Origin: Acidobacteriota bacterium
GTDB lineage: Bacteria; Acidobacteriota; Terriglobia; Bryobacterales; Bryobacteraceae
Length of the DNA: 64,000 bases
Direction: 5' to 3'
NCBI GenBank assembly: GCA_026394015.1
Contig: JAPKZA010000245.1
Span: 31,118-95,117, forward strand
Position numbers and translations under genes: made by a program. How positions within the stretch are numbered: position 1 is the stretch's first letter; every line of letters begins with the position of its first letter. Of the stretch, positions 17,954 to 26,608 are shown in pieces. The notes beneath the pieces are model-generated. The model was not told the DNA's origin. It did not search any database and saw only the letters and a list, made by a program, of their open reading frames with translations.

Positions 17954-19735
17954 TCAGTCTACAATGCTTGACCATCCTCTGCGCGACAGGTCCCAATAGA
18001 TAACGAACCCAGCCACCGCCGCCACTGCCAACATGCCGATCCCCAGAGCCGTTTCTTGAAAGATAATCTTTCCGATCCCGAACAACGAGCCATAGATCAA
18101 CACGCATCCGCTCACCCAGCACAACAGGTTGTTCAGCCCGTCCCCGGCCGGCTTCACGTCCGGGGCCAGCTTCGCGATCGGTCCCCAACCGTTCCTCGAT
18201 GGCCGCGTCCGTCGGTAAAACGCCACGAGCGTTTCGTTGCTCTCCGGCGCCGTCAGGAACGTCGCCCCTAACCAAGCCGCCGTCGTCACGCCCACGGTGA
18301 TCATCATCAAGTAAGCAAACTGCCGCGGATCATCCGAATCCAAACCCGCCATCGTCTGCAACCCCACGGAGACCACAAACGCCGTCCCCATCGCGACCAC
18401 TTCGCTCCACGCGTTGATCCGCCACCAGTACCACCGCAGCAGCAACACGCCGCCGGTGCCAGCTCCGGTCACAATCAGCAGCTTCCAAGCGCCGGAGATC
18501 GATTCCATATAGAACGTCACCACGGCCGAAACCAGCGTGATCAAAACGGTGACGACTTGCGATACCCGGACCAGTTGGAAGTCGCTCGCCTCCGGCTTCA
18601 GGAACCGCCGATAGAAATCGTTGACGATGTAGCTGGCGCCCCAGTTCAATTGCGTCGCGATCGTCGACATGTAAGCCGCCGCGAAACCGGCCACCATCAA
18701 CCCACGCAGCGAAGGCGGCAAATGGTCGATCATCACTTTGATGTACCCCGTCTCCGGATCCGCCAAATTCGGGTAGAGGATGATGGAGGCGAGCCCGACC
18801 AGAATCCACGGCCACGGCCGCAGCGCGTAATGGGCGATGTTGAACCAGAGCGTCGCCAACAGCGAATGCCGTTCGTCTTTAGCGCAGAACATCCGCTGCG
18901 CCACGTAGCCACCGCCACCCGGCTCCGCCCCCGGATACCACACCGCCCACCAGTTCAGCGAAATGTAGACGAGAAACGTGATCATCGGCATCCACGGCGA
19001 ATCCAGGTCCGGCACGAAGCTCAGCACCCCGCCCTTCCCCCCCGGCGCGATCCCCTTTGCGCGATCGATCTCGTGCAACTTGGCCAACATCTGGTCCATT
19101 CCACCGACGGCCTCCACGGCGCAGTAAGCCAAAATGATCACCATCGCCATCTTGATAAAGAACTGCACAACGTCCGTCACCAGCACGCCCCACAGCCCGC
19201 TCATCGTGGAGATCAAGGAAGTCACCGCGATCAGCCCAATCACCACCACCAGCGCCGTCGCCTTATCCACCCCCAGGATCAGCATCAGAATCTTCACCAT
19301 CGCCAGATTCACCCACCCCAACACGATGCAGTTGATCGGCAACCCGAAATACAACGCCCGAAAGCCCCGCAAAAACGCCGCCGGTTTGCCCGCGTAGCGG
19401 ATCTCGCTAAATTCGATATCCGTCGTCACCCCGCTGCGACGCCATAGCCGCGCGTAGAAAAACACGGTCAGCATACCGCTGGCCACAAAGTTCCACCACA
19501 GCCAGTTCCCCGCCACTCCGTACCGCGCCACCATGCCCGTTACCGCCAGCGGCGTATCGGCCGCAAACGTGGTCGCCACCATGGACGTCCCCGCCAACCA
19601 CCACGGCACGTTTCGACCCGACAGGAAAAACTCATCCATGCTCTTCCCCGCCCTCGCCTTGTAATAAAAGCCAATGCCAATGTTCAAGGCAAAGTAAATG
19701 GCGACGATAAGCCAATCGAGGAGAGTCAGTTGCAT
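17954..19735 (-). CDS. Sodium:solute symporter (SSS family)
   Basis: The 593-residue polytopic membrane protein has the SSS-family N-terminus (LDWLIVAIYFALNIGIGFYYK, split as LDWLIVAIYFALNIG and IGFYYK). Other family blocks are FFLSGRNVPWWLAGTSMVATTFAADTP (shown in part: SGRNVPWWLAGTSM) and GLMVAGFAAAYMSTIATQLNWGASY (key part AAYMSTIATQLNWG). About 13-14 helices are expected. It should import a sugar, acid or similar solute with sodium. It is first in a two-gene unit with the sulfatase. Confidence 0.9.
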   Translation of the reverse strand: MQLTLLDWLIVAIYFALNIGIGFYYKARAGKSMDEFFLSGRNVPWWLAGTSMVATTFAADTPLAVTGMVARYGVAGNWLWWNFVASGMLTVFFYARLWRRSGVTTDIEFSEIRYAGKPAAFLRGFRALYFGLPINCIVLGWVNLAMVKILMLILGVDKATALVVVIGLIAVTSLISTMSGLWGVLVTDVVQFFIKMAMVIILAYCAVEAVGGMDQMLAKLHEIDRAKGIAPGGKGGVLSFVPDLDSPWMPMITFLVYISLNWWAVWYPGAEPGGGGYVAQRMFCAKDERHSLLATLWFNIAHYALRPWPWILVGLASIILYPNLADPETGYIKVMIDHLPPSLRGLMVAGFAAAYMSTIATQLNWGASYIVNDFYRRFLKPEASDFQLVRVSQVVTVLITLVSAVVTFYMESISGAWKLLIVTGAGTGGVLLLRWYWWRINAWSEVVAMGTAFVVSVGLQTMAGLDSDDPRQFAYLMMITVGVTTAAWLGATFLTAPESNETLVAFYRRTRPSRNGWGPIAKLAPDVKPAGDGLNNLLCWVSGCVLIYGSLFGIGKIIFQETALGIGMLAVAAVAGFVIYWDLSRRGWSSIVD

Positions 19736-19779
19736 CCGAACAATTATACGCGTACCCAGAACTGCGCTAAACTAGGCAA

Positions 19780-20784
19780 ATGAGCATGAAGCTCTGTTTA
19801 TCTTTGTTAACACTGTGTTCGGCCGTGCTCTATGGCCAACAAGTCACGGTCAGCGAAGAAGAGTTGCTGTGGTTCCCTGGCGTCTCTGATTCGAACAGCC
19901 CCGTTCACTGGCGAAACGGACAGATGATTGTCTTCAACTCGGACGGCATGCCCATCCGCAGCGAAGGCACGACGGTGCAAAACCTTCGCCGCGTCCGGGC
20001 CGTTCAACTGGACAACTACCAAAACCGCCCGCTTTGGATTGAGGCCACTTTCCAGGACACCGACGGCACGCTCTACGCTTGGTACCACCACGAAGTGTAT
20101 TCGTACTGCGAGGACAACTACCTTACGGCTCCAGAAATCGGGATGATGGTTTCCTACGATAACGGCATTAACTTCCGGGATTACGGGATCATTGTGACGG
20201 CCGGAGAAGTATCCGATTGCAACGCGCAGAACGGCTACTTCGCCGGCGGCAACGGCGACTTCAGTGTCTTACTCGACGAAGAGAAGAAGTACTTCTACAT
20301 CTACTACTCGAACTACGCTGGCTCACTGAGCGCGCAAGGAATCGCGGTAGCGCGGTTGGCGTTTGAAGATCGGCTCGCTCCAGTCGGACAGGTTTGGAAG
20401 AACTACGGTGGGGAATGGACGGAGCCAGGTTTAGGCGGCTTTTCCGAAGCCGCGTTCCCGGCCAAAGTAAGCTGGATGCGCGCCGATACCGATGCCCTTT
20501 GGGGCCCTTCGTTGCACTTCAATACGTATCTGAATAAGTACGTGATGCTAATGAACCGCTCCTGCTGCGAGCCGCGCTGGCCTGCGGAAGGAATCTACAT
20601 CAGCTACTCTAGCGACTTAGGCGATCCAAAGTCCTGGACCCCGCCCCAACAGATTCTCGCGAACGTCGGTTGGTATCCGATGGTGATCGGCCTCGGGGTC
20701 GAAGAAACCGACAGACGCGCCGGACGAACGGCTCGCTTATTTATCGGAAGTGACTCGCGCTGGGTCTTGAACTTTCATCGGTAG
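19780..20784 (+). CDS. Secreted protein, probable glycosidase-like beta-propeller
   Basis: The 334-residue protein has a signal peptide (MSMKLCLSLLTLCSAVLYGQ). The mature part shows repeated propeller-like blocks: YAWYHHEVYSYC, EIGMMVSYDNGINFRDYG, YFYIYYSNYAG and EGIYISYSSDLGDPKSW. These resemble GH43/GH32/sialidase-type five-bladed propellers or DUF4185 proteins. No catalytic triad could be assigned. Codon choice is noticeably less C-rich than in neighbouring genes, hinting at different ancestry. It is divergent from the symporter and convergent with the small gene at 20737-20916. Confidence 0.7.
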   Translation: MSMKLCLSLLTLCSAVLYGQQVTVSEEELLWFPGVSDSNSPVHWRNGQMIVFNSDGMPIRSEGTTVQNLRRVRAVQLDNYQNRPLWIEATFQDTDGTLYAWYHHEVYSYCEDNYLTAPEIGMMVSYDNGINFRDYGIIVTAGEVSDCNAQNGYFAGGNGDFSVLLDEEKKYFYIYYSNYAGSLSAQGIAVARLAFEDRLAPVGQVWKNYGGEWTEPGLGGFSEAAFPAKVSWMRADTDALWGPSLHFNTYLNKYVMLMNRSCCEPRWPAEGIYISYSSDLGDPKSWTPPQQILANVGWYPMVIGLGVEETDRRAGRTARLFIGSDSRWVLNFHR

Positions 20785-20916
20785 TGAGTTAGAACGTCGA
20801 GACCCGACGTCGCAAGATCCGCTCATTCAAGTGGGCACTCCAAACTTCGGCAGTACGAAGCGCATCAGCACAATGTAGCCCGCAATTGCTGCCAGCGGCA
20901 ACCAAATTTCGTTCAT
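20737..20916 (-). CDS. Candidate small membrane selenoprotein with in-frame TGA (Sec30)
   Basis: From ATG 20916 the frame gives 29 residues: one membrane helix (WLPLAAIAGYIVLMRFVL) and then PKFGVPT. A TGA follows at 20829-20827, and the frame then continues MSGSCDVGSRRSN and on to TAA at 20739-20737, 59 residues in all. Fifteen bases past the TGA begins a GC-rich hairpin with loop GGUCU, the same pentanucleotide as in the E. coli fdhF SECIS loop, so the TGA may encode selenocysteine. Cys35 lies five residues after the Sec, a possible redox pair. The read-through part overlaps the 3' end of the convergent gene by 48 bases. If TGA is a true stop, this is a 29-residue membrane peptide. Sec machinery is not in the window. 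Confidence 0.55.
20794..20810 (-). promoter_or_regulatory. SECIS-like stem-loop downstream of the TGA codon
   Basis: On the minus strand, ACGTCG and CGACGT form a perfect 6-bp stem around loop GGTCT. G-T and T-A pairs extend the stem below one C-C mismatch (about 20789-20815). The first loop base is G, and it lies 23 bases after the TGA, within the range accepted for bacterial SECIS elements. This is the signal SelB would need to recode the TGA. Confidence 0.55.
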
Positions 20917-20964
20917 ACCTACTAGATGCAGTCGCCAACCGTTTGGTGACAACGCACCAAAAGA

Positions 20965-21002
20965 GAAGGGGCCGACAGAACTTTCGTTCCGTCGGCCCCT
21001 TC
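20965..21002 (-). terminator. Intrinsic terminator after pnp
   Basis: A 17-bp stem with one mismatch (GAAGGGGCCGAC... / ...GTCGGCCCCTTC) and a 4-base loop is followed on the minus strand by TCTTTT. It lies 19 bases after the pnp stop. The plus strand also has an ATTTTTAT tract 3 bases after the stem, so it may work in both directions. Confidence 0.82.
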
Positions 21003-21021
21003 GCCATTTTTATCGGTCGAA

Positions 21022-23130
21022 CTACTGCGCCACTTCGCCCTTCAACTTCTCGCGCTGCTCTTTCAGCACCGCACGCCGACTCAGCTTGATCTTGTTGCCT
21101 TCCAGCGCCAGAACCTTAACCATGATCTGGTCGCCTTCGTTCAACTCGTCACGCACTTCCTTCACACGGCTCTCGGCGATTTCGCTGATGTGCAGCAAAC
21201 CGTCGGTGCCCGGGAAGATCTCAACGAACGCGCCGAAGTCCACAATCCGCACCACGGTACCAAGGTAGATCTTGCCCGGCTCGGCCACCGCGCAAATGTT
21301 GGTGACGCGTTGGATCGCCTTCTGCGCCGCCACGCCGTCGGTGGCATAAATGTTCACCGTACCGTCGTCGTTGATGTCGATCTTGCAGCCCGTCTCTTCG
21401 GTGATGCTCCGGATCATCTTGCCACCCGGACCAATCAGCTCCCGAATCTTGTCGGTCGGAATCTGCATGGTGTGGATGCGAGGAGCATGCAGCGACAGTT
21501 CGCCACGCGGCTTGGTGATGCACTGCACCATGATGCCGAGGATGTGCAAGCGGGCTACGCGCGCCTGCTCGAGAGCCTCTTTCATCAATTCGGTCGTCAC
21601 ATTCGGGACCTTGATGTCCATCTGCAACGCCGTGATGCCGTCGGCCGATCCGGACACTTTGAAGTCCATATCGCCGTAGTGATCTTCAGCGCCCGCGATG
21701 TCGGTCAGAATGGCGTACTGATCGCCTTCTTTCACCAAACCCATCGCGATACCCGCTACCGCCATCGAAACCGGAACGCCAGCGTCCATCATCGACAAGG
21801 AAGCGCCGCAAACAGAAGCCATCGAGCTCGATCCGTTCGATTCCAAAATGTCGCTAACCACGCGAATCGTGTACGGGAACACTTTCTCAGAAGGCACCAC
21901 GGCCGTCATCGAACGTTCCGCCAACGCACCGTGCCCAATTTCACGCCGACCCGCGCCGCGCATGAAGCCCATTTCGCCGACCGAGAACGGCGGGAAGTTG
22001 TAGTGCAACATAAAGCGCTTCGAAAGAACGGTCGGATCCAACAACTCGATCCGCTGTTCGTCGTCTTTCGTGCCGAGCGTGGTCGTAACCAACGCCTGGG
22101 TCTCACCGCGCGTAAACAGAGCCGATCCATGCGTCCGGGGCAGAATGCCCACTTCGCATTCGATATGTCGAACTTCGTCGAACGCCCGACCATCCGGCCG
22201 CCGCCGATCTTTCAGCATCTCATCGCGGAAAACACGCTCTTTCAACACGCCAAAGAGCTCTTTGGCGGCCGCTTGCTGATCTTCCGGGTACTTCTCGATA
22301 ACTTTCTTCTTGGCCGCGTCGATCAGCGAATAGCTCTCGAGCTTGCCGTGCTTCTTCGTGTTCAGCGCGTCGCTGAGTTCAGCGCGGATAAACGCGTCAA
22401 TCTCATCGAGCAAGGGCTGGTTGATCGCCGGAGTCGTGTACGCTTTCTTACCTTTACCCGCCAACTTCATCAGTTCACGGATACCGGCGTTCATCTTCCG
22501 GCAGCACTCGTGGCCGAACTCAATAGCTTCCAACATCTCGGATTCCGAAACATGGCTCGCTCCGGCTTCCACCATCACGATGCCATTGTCCGTACCCGCC
22601 ACGATGATGCTCAACGATGATTCCGCCGCCTGTTCGTAGGAAGGATTCGGAACCAGTTTGCCGCCCACCTTGCCCACGCGAACCGCGCTCAGGACATGAT
22701 GAAACGGAATGTCGCTGATCGCCAGCGCCGCACCGGCACCGGCAATCGCCAAGGAGCCCGGATCGCGCAACGGATCAGCCGACAACAACATCGCAATCAC
22801 TTGCGTCTCGTGCGAATAGCCCTCTGGAAACAGGGGGCGGATCGGACGGTCAATCATCCGGCTCGTCAAAACTTCCTTTTCGGAAGGACGACCCTCACGC
22901 TTAATGAACCCGCCGGGAAAACGACCGGTCGCGTATGTAAACTCGCGGTAGTCGACCGTGAGCGGAAAAAAGTCAGCGTTCAGCTTCGGCTTCGGGGCCG
23001 TACACGCCGTGACTAGCACTACGGACTCACCCGAGCGCACGATCACCGATCCATTTGCCTGTTTGGCCATGTGGCCGGTTTCGATCGAAACCGACAGACC
23101 AAACAGGTCAATTTCAACTTTATGAAGCAT
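21022..23130 (-). CDS. pnp: Polyribonucleotide nucleotidyltransferase (PNPase)
   Basis: The 702-residue PNPase has two RNase PH domains: the first from the N-terminus through about 220, the second about 310-540, with DRRRPDGRAFDEVR and GDMDFKVSGSADGITALQMD (key part DMDFKVSGSADG). A KH domain follows (IRELIGPGGKMIRSI), then an S1 domain (VVRIVDFGAFVEIFPGTDGL). It degrades RNA 3' to 5' by phosphorolysis. It lies downstream of rpsO, the classic ribosomal/RNA-decay pairing, with 103 bases between them, and ends before a strong terminator. Confidence 0.97.
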   Translation of the reverse strand: MLHKVEIDLFGLSVSIETGHMAKQANGSVIVRSGESVVLVTACTAPKPKLNADFFPLTVDYREFTYATGRFPGGFIKREGRPSEKEVLTSRMIDRPIRPLFPEGYSHETQVIAMLLSADPLRDPGSLAIAGAGAALAISDIPFHHVLSAVRVGKVGGKLVPNPSYEQAAESSLSIIVAGTDNGIVMVEAGASHVSESEMLEAIEFGHECCRKMNAGIRELMKLAGKGKKAYTTPAINQPLLDEIDAFIRAELSDALNTKKHGKLESYSLIDAAKKKVIEKYPEDQQAAAKELFGVLKERVFRDEMLKDRRRPDGRAFDEVRHIECEVGILPRTHGSALFTRGETQALVTTTLGTKDDEQRIELLDPTVLSKRFMLHYNFPPFSVGEMGFMRGAGRREIGHGALAERSMTAVVPSEKVFPYTIRVVSDILESNGSSSMASVCGASLSMMDAGVPVSMAVAGIAMGLVKEGDQYAILTDIAGAEDHYGDMDFKVSGSADGITALQMDIKVPNVTTELMKEALEQARVARLHILGIMVQCITKPRGELSLHAPRIHTMQIPTDKIRELIGPGGKMIRSITEETGCKIDINDDGTVNIYATDGVAAQKAIQRVTNICAVAEPGKIYLGTVVRIVDFGAFVEIFPGTDGLLHISEIAESRVKEVRDELNEGDQIMVKVLALEGNKIKLSRRAVLKEQREKLKGEVAQ

Positions 23131-23233
23131 TGCTATTCCTTGAACCGAATTGACTCGAAATCAAGGAGACGCGAGGAGCGATTGTACGCGCGGTCTTATC
23201 CGCTCACCAGAGCGGAATTCCGAAAGTTTTCCA

Positions 23234-23503
23234 CTAACGACGGATGCCAAGGCTGGTGATGAGCGTCTTGTAACGCACCGGGCTGTCGCCCTTCAGATAA
23301 TCCAGCAGCCTACGCCGCCGAGCTACCATCAACAGAAGTCCACGGCGAGAGCTATGATCCTTCTTGTTTGCCTTGAAATGATCCTGCAACTGCGTTATAC
23401 GCTGGCTCAGGATCGCAACCTGGACCTCTGGTGAACCGCAATCGGTCTTGTGGATCTTGTACTTCGCGATTACTTCTTGTTTCGATTCATCCGCCAGTGC
23501 CAT
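23234..23503 (-). CDS. rpsO: 30S ribosomal protein S15
   Basis: The 89-residue protein has the standard length and conserved blocks of S15: [35 protein letters not shown] and [14 protein letters not shown]. It binds 16S rRNA early in 30S assembly. It starts the rpsO-pnp unit. Confidence 0.98.
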   Translation of the reverse strand: MALADESKQEVIAKYKIHKTDCGSPEVQVAILSQRITQLQDHFKANKKDHSSRRGLLLMVARRRRLLDYLKGDSPVRYKTLITSLGIRR

Positions 23504-23578
23504 GCCGTTAAAGTGGATACTCCTTAGTCTTTCCTTAATCGTTTGATGTCAGAAAATAGAATAACACAATCGCAACGA

Positions 23579-24277
23579 TTATTTCGGACCAAGACGAATT
23601 GCACCGTCTAATCGGATCGTTTCGCCATTTAAATACGAATTTTCCACCACATGCCGTACCAACCGCGCAAATTCCGCCGCCTCGCCCAACCGATTCGGGA
23701 ACGGAACCGTCTTCCCTAACTCCCCCTTCACGCTCGCCGGCAACCCATCCAACATCGCCGTATCCATTAATCCGGGCGCGATCGTCACCACCCGAATCCC
23801 CATCCGCGCAAACTCCCGCGCCAAAGGCAGCGTCATCCCCGCCACCGCCGCCTTCGACGCCGCATACGCCGCCTGCCCAATCTGACCATCAAACGCCGCA
23901 ATCGACGCCGTATTCACAATCACGCCCCGCTCCCCGCCCTCGTCCGCTTCGTTCTCCATCATCGCCGCCGCCGCCCACCGAATCACGTTAAACGTCCCCA
24001 ACACGTTCACCCGCATCACCCGTTCGAAATCCCCCAGCGCCATCGGCCCCTCCCGACCCACCGTCCGCTGCGCCGTCGCCACCCCCGCGCAATTCACGAC
24101 GATATCCACGCCCCCCGCCAACCCCGCCGCCACATCCTCATCCCGCAGCACGTCCTGCCCCAATGCCCGGTCCAACACCCGCACCTCCGACCCCGCCGCC
24201 CGGAACTCCGCCGCCGTCGCCGCCCCCAATCCCGACGCCCCGCCCGTCACTAAAACTCGCTTCCCCGCGATCTGCAT
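23579..24277 (-). CDS. Short-chain dehydrogenase (3-hydroxyacyl-CoA dehydrogenase type II-like)
   Basis: The 232-residue SDR enzyme has the cofactor loop TGGASGLG, the NCAG motif, catalytic Ser in [10 protein letters not shown] and the Tyr-x3-Lys pair in AAYAASKAA. Sequence style resembles 17-beta-HSD type 10 / 3-hydroxyacyl-CoA dehydrogenases ([37 protein letters not shown]). It probably oxidises a hydroxyacyl substrate with NAD. Start ATG 24277 sits right at the fold. The coding strand is unusually G-rich, the mirror of plus-strand genes. Confidence 0.87.
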   Translation of the reverse strand: MQIAGKRVLVTGGASGLGAATAAEFRAAGSEVRVLDRALGQDVLRDEDVAAGLAGGVDIVVNCAGVATAQRTVGREGPMALGDFERVMRVNVLGTFNVIRWAAAAMMENEADEGGERGVIVNTASIAAFDGQIGQAAYAASKAAVAGMTLPLAREFARMGIRVVTIAPGLMDTAMLDGLPASVKGELGKTVPFPNRLGEAAEFARLVRHVVENSYLNGETIRLDGAIRLGPK

Positions 24278-24355
24278 CCTCCCTTCATAGCATGTTCGCC
24301 GTAAAACAAAACAGCTATACTTTGTTTGGCCCCCCATTTATGCAGCCCCCCCGTT

Positions 24356-25018
24356 ATGCAGAATGACTGGTTCCCGCTCTGGCTCAGCCTCCGCGTGGCC
24401 GCCTTGGCCACGGCGCTCTCTCTGCTCCTCGGCCTCGCCCTTGCTTGGCTTCTCGCCAACCGCTCCTTCCGCGGCCGGGAACTCCTTGACGCCACCATCT
24501 CCCTTCCTCTCGTTCTCCCCCCCACCGTCCTCGGCTTCTATCTACTGATCCTCCTCGGCCGCGAATCCGCCCTCGGCCGCCTCTACGAAACCGTCACCGG
24601 CAGCCCTCTCGTCTTCACCTGGCAAGCCGCCGTTGTCGCCGCCCTCTTCCACTCCGCCCCCCTGCTTATTAAGTCCGCCCGCGCCGCCCTCGAATCCGTC
24701 GACCACGTCTATGAACGCGCCGCCCGCACCCTCGGCGCCTCCGAATGGCGCGTCTTCGTCCACATCACCCTCCCCCTCGCCCTCCGTCCCATCCTCGCCG
24801 CCGCCGCCCTCGCCTTCGCCCGCTCCCTCGGCGATTTCGGCGTCACCATCATGCTCGCCGGCAATATCCCCGGCCGCACCCAAACCGTCGCCGTCGCCAT
24901 CTATGACGCCGTCGAAGGTGGCAACGGCGACCTCGCCCGCTGGCTCGTCCTCGCCGTCTCCGCGCTCGCCATCGCGCTCCTCACCCTCGCCAACGCCCTC
25001 GCCCCCAAACGAGCCTGA
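24356..25018 (+). CDS. modB: Molybdate ABC transporter permease
   Basis: The 220-residue permease has five to six helices. The ModB-typical blocks are LDATISLPLVLPPTVLGFYLL (key part LPLVLPPTVLGFYLL), the EAA-like loop YERAARTLGASEW and SLGDFGVTIMLAGNIPGRTQT (key part GDFGVTIMLAGNIPG). ATG 24356 is favoured over TTG 24326. ModC follows after 2 bases. No modA binding-protein gene lies on either side, which is unusual. The identity as molybdate rather than tungstate permease is by family resemblance only. Confidence 0.88.
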   Translation: MQNDWFPLWLSLRVAALATALSLLLGLALAWLLANRSFRGRELLDATISLPLVLPPTVLGFYLLILLGRESALGRLYETVTGSPLVFTWQAAVVAALFHSAPLLIKSARAALESVDHVYERAARTLGASEWRVFVHITLPLALRPILAAAALAFARSLGDFGVTIMLAGNIPGRTQTVAVAIYDAVEGGNGDLARWLVLAVSALAIALLTLANALAPKRA

Positions 25019-25020
25019 CC

Positions 25021-26091
25021 ATGCTGCAAGTCCGTCTCAAAAACTCGTTCCCCGCCCGCCCCGGCTCCCGCGGCTTCTCTCTCGATCTCGCCTTCGAAGC
25101 CCGCCCCGGCGTCACCGTTTTGTTCGGGCCCTCCGGCTCCGGCAAAACCCTCACCCTCGATTCCATCGCCGGCTTCGCCACCCCCGCCGCCGGACGGATC
25201 CTGCTCGATGATTCCATCCTCTTCGACGGCGAAACCCGCGTCAACCTCCCGCCCCAAGCCCGCCGCTGCGGCTACGTGTTCCAAAACTACGCCCTTTTCC
25301 CGCACATGACTCTGGCCGATAACCTCGCCTTCGCCGCCCACTCCCTCCCTCCCCGCGAACGCGCCCGCCAAGTCAAGGACTCCCTCGAACAGTTCCAACT
25401 CTCCGACGTCGCCGGCCGTCGACCCGGCGAACTCTCCGGCGGCCAAAAGCAACGCGGCTCCATCGCCCGCGCCCTCCTCCGCGCCCCCCGCATGCTCCTG
25501 CTCGATGAACCCGCCCAGGGCCTCGACCCCTCCCTCCGCCAAGAGCTATATAGCATTTTGCGCGCCGTCCGTGCCCAATACGAAACCCCCATCGTCCTCG
25601 TCACCCACTCCCTCGAAGAGTGCTTCGAACTCGGCGACTCCCTCCAACTCATCCACGACGGCCACATCATACAGTCCGGCACCCCCCGCCAAGTCGTCGA
25701 CCATCCCGCCTCCCCCGAAGCCGCCCGCCTCCTCGGCATTTATACGCTCCTCCCCGCCGAAATCCGTGCCCTTGACCCCGGCCGCCAAACCAGCCGCATC
25801 CGCTGCCTCGACCACGACCTCACCGGCCCCTACTACCCCTCGCATTTCATCGGCGACCGCATCACCCTCTGCCTCCTCCCCGCCCTCCTCCGCGCTCTCC
25901 CCCGCTCCGGCGCGCCTTCCGAAAACCAGCTCCCCGCCTCGCTCGAACGCGTCTCCGAACGGCCCCACTCCGTCATCCTCCACTTCGCCGACGGCCTCTC
26001 GGTCGAAATGTCCCGCGCGGAATACGAACCCTTGCGCCAAACCCGCGAATGGCTCATCGCCTTCCCGCCCGCCGCCCTCCGCATCCTCTGA
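25021..26091 (+). CDS. modC: Molybdate ABC transporter ATP-binding protein
   Basis: The 356-residue protein has Walker A (GPSGSGKT), Q-loop (VFQNYALFPHMT), signature (LSGGQKQRGSIARAL) and Walker B (RMLLLDEPAQGLDP). The C-terminal extension (about 265-356) corresponds to the Mop/TOBE regulatory domain, though it is diverged. It energises ModB. The last codon is one base from the next gene's ATG, so modB, modC and the thiE-like gene form one unit. Confidence 0.9.
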   Translation: MLQVRLKNSFPARPGSRGFSLDLAFEARPGVTVLFGPSGSGKTLTLDSIAGFATPAAGRILLDDSILFDGETRVNLPPQARRCGYVFQNYALFPHMTLADNLAFAAHSLPPRERARQVKDSLEQFQLSDVAGRRPGELSGGQKQRGSIARALLRAPRMLLLDEPAQGLDPSLRQELYSILRAVRAQYETPIVLVTHSLEECFELGDSLQLIHDGHIIQSGTPRQVVDHPASPEAARLLGIYTLLPAEIRALDPGRQTSRIRCLDHDLTGPYYPSHFIGDRITLCLLPALLRALPRSGAPSENQLPASLERVSERPHSVILHFADGLSVEMSRAEYEPLRQTREWLIAFPPAALRIL

Positions 26092-26092
26092 T

Positions 26093-26608
26093 ATGCTCCG
26101 CTGCCAAATCGCCGAGACCCCTACCGTCCACCCCGCCGCCGACTGGTTCCAACTCCGCGCCAAGCACCTCCCCGCCCGCGAACTCTACGCCCGCGCCCTC
26201 GCCGCCCTCGCCGCCGCTCCCCACAAAAAGGTCCTCATCAACTCCCGCCTCGACGTCGCCCTCGCCGCCGGGGCCCACGGCCTCCACCTCCCCCCCCATA
26301 GCCCCGCCCCGTCCGCGTTCCGGCGCATTACCCCGCCCGGCTTCCTCATCGGCGTCTCCTGCCACACCCTCGAAGAACTCCGCCAAGCCGAATCCGAAGG
26401 CGCCGACTACGTCTTCTTCAGCCCCATATTCCAGCCCTTCTCCAAGCCCGGCTATCACCCCGGCCTAGGCCTCGCCGCCCTCCGCCAAGCCTGCTCCGCC
26501 ACCACCATCCCCCTGTTCGCGCTCGGTGGTATCACCGCCGAAAATGCGTTAGACTGCGGGGCAGCAGGTGCTGGTGGAGTTGCCGGCATCTCTCTATTTC
26601 TCCCATGA
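26093..26608 (+). CDS. Thiamine-phosphate synthase/TenI-like protein
   Basis: The 171-residue protein has family blocks LINSRLDVALAAGAHGLHLP and GADYVFFSPIFQPFSKPG (phosphate-binding region) and a closing ALGGITAENALDCGAAGAGG. It is shorter than typical ThiE (about 210) because the N-terminal strand-helix is reduced. It could be a TenI-like or degenerate ThiE enzyme. Its place directly behind modBC and overlapping the protease gene by 4 bases is unusual and hints at operon fusion. Whether it makes thiamine phosphate is not certain. Confidence 0.75.
   Translation: MLRCQIAETPTVHPAADWFQLRAKHLPARELYARALAALAAAPHKKVLINSRLDVALAAGAHGLHLPPHSPAPSAFRRITPPGFLIGVSCHTLEELRQAESEGADYVFFSPIFQPFSKPGYHPGLGLAALRQACSATTIPLFALGGITAENALDCGAAGAGGVAGISLFLP

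Noticed and set aside
20789..21007. A 72-codon frame overlapping the candidate selenoprotein in another frame
   Set aside because: It runs through the pnp terminator hairpin, has no ribosome site and its product shows no helix or motif. The frame with the membrane helix and SECIS-like hairpin is better supported.
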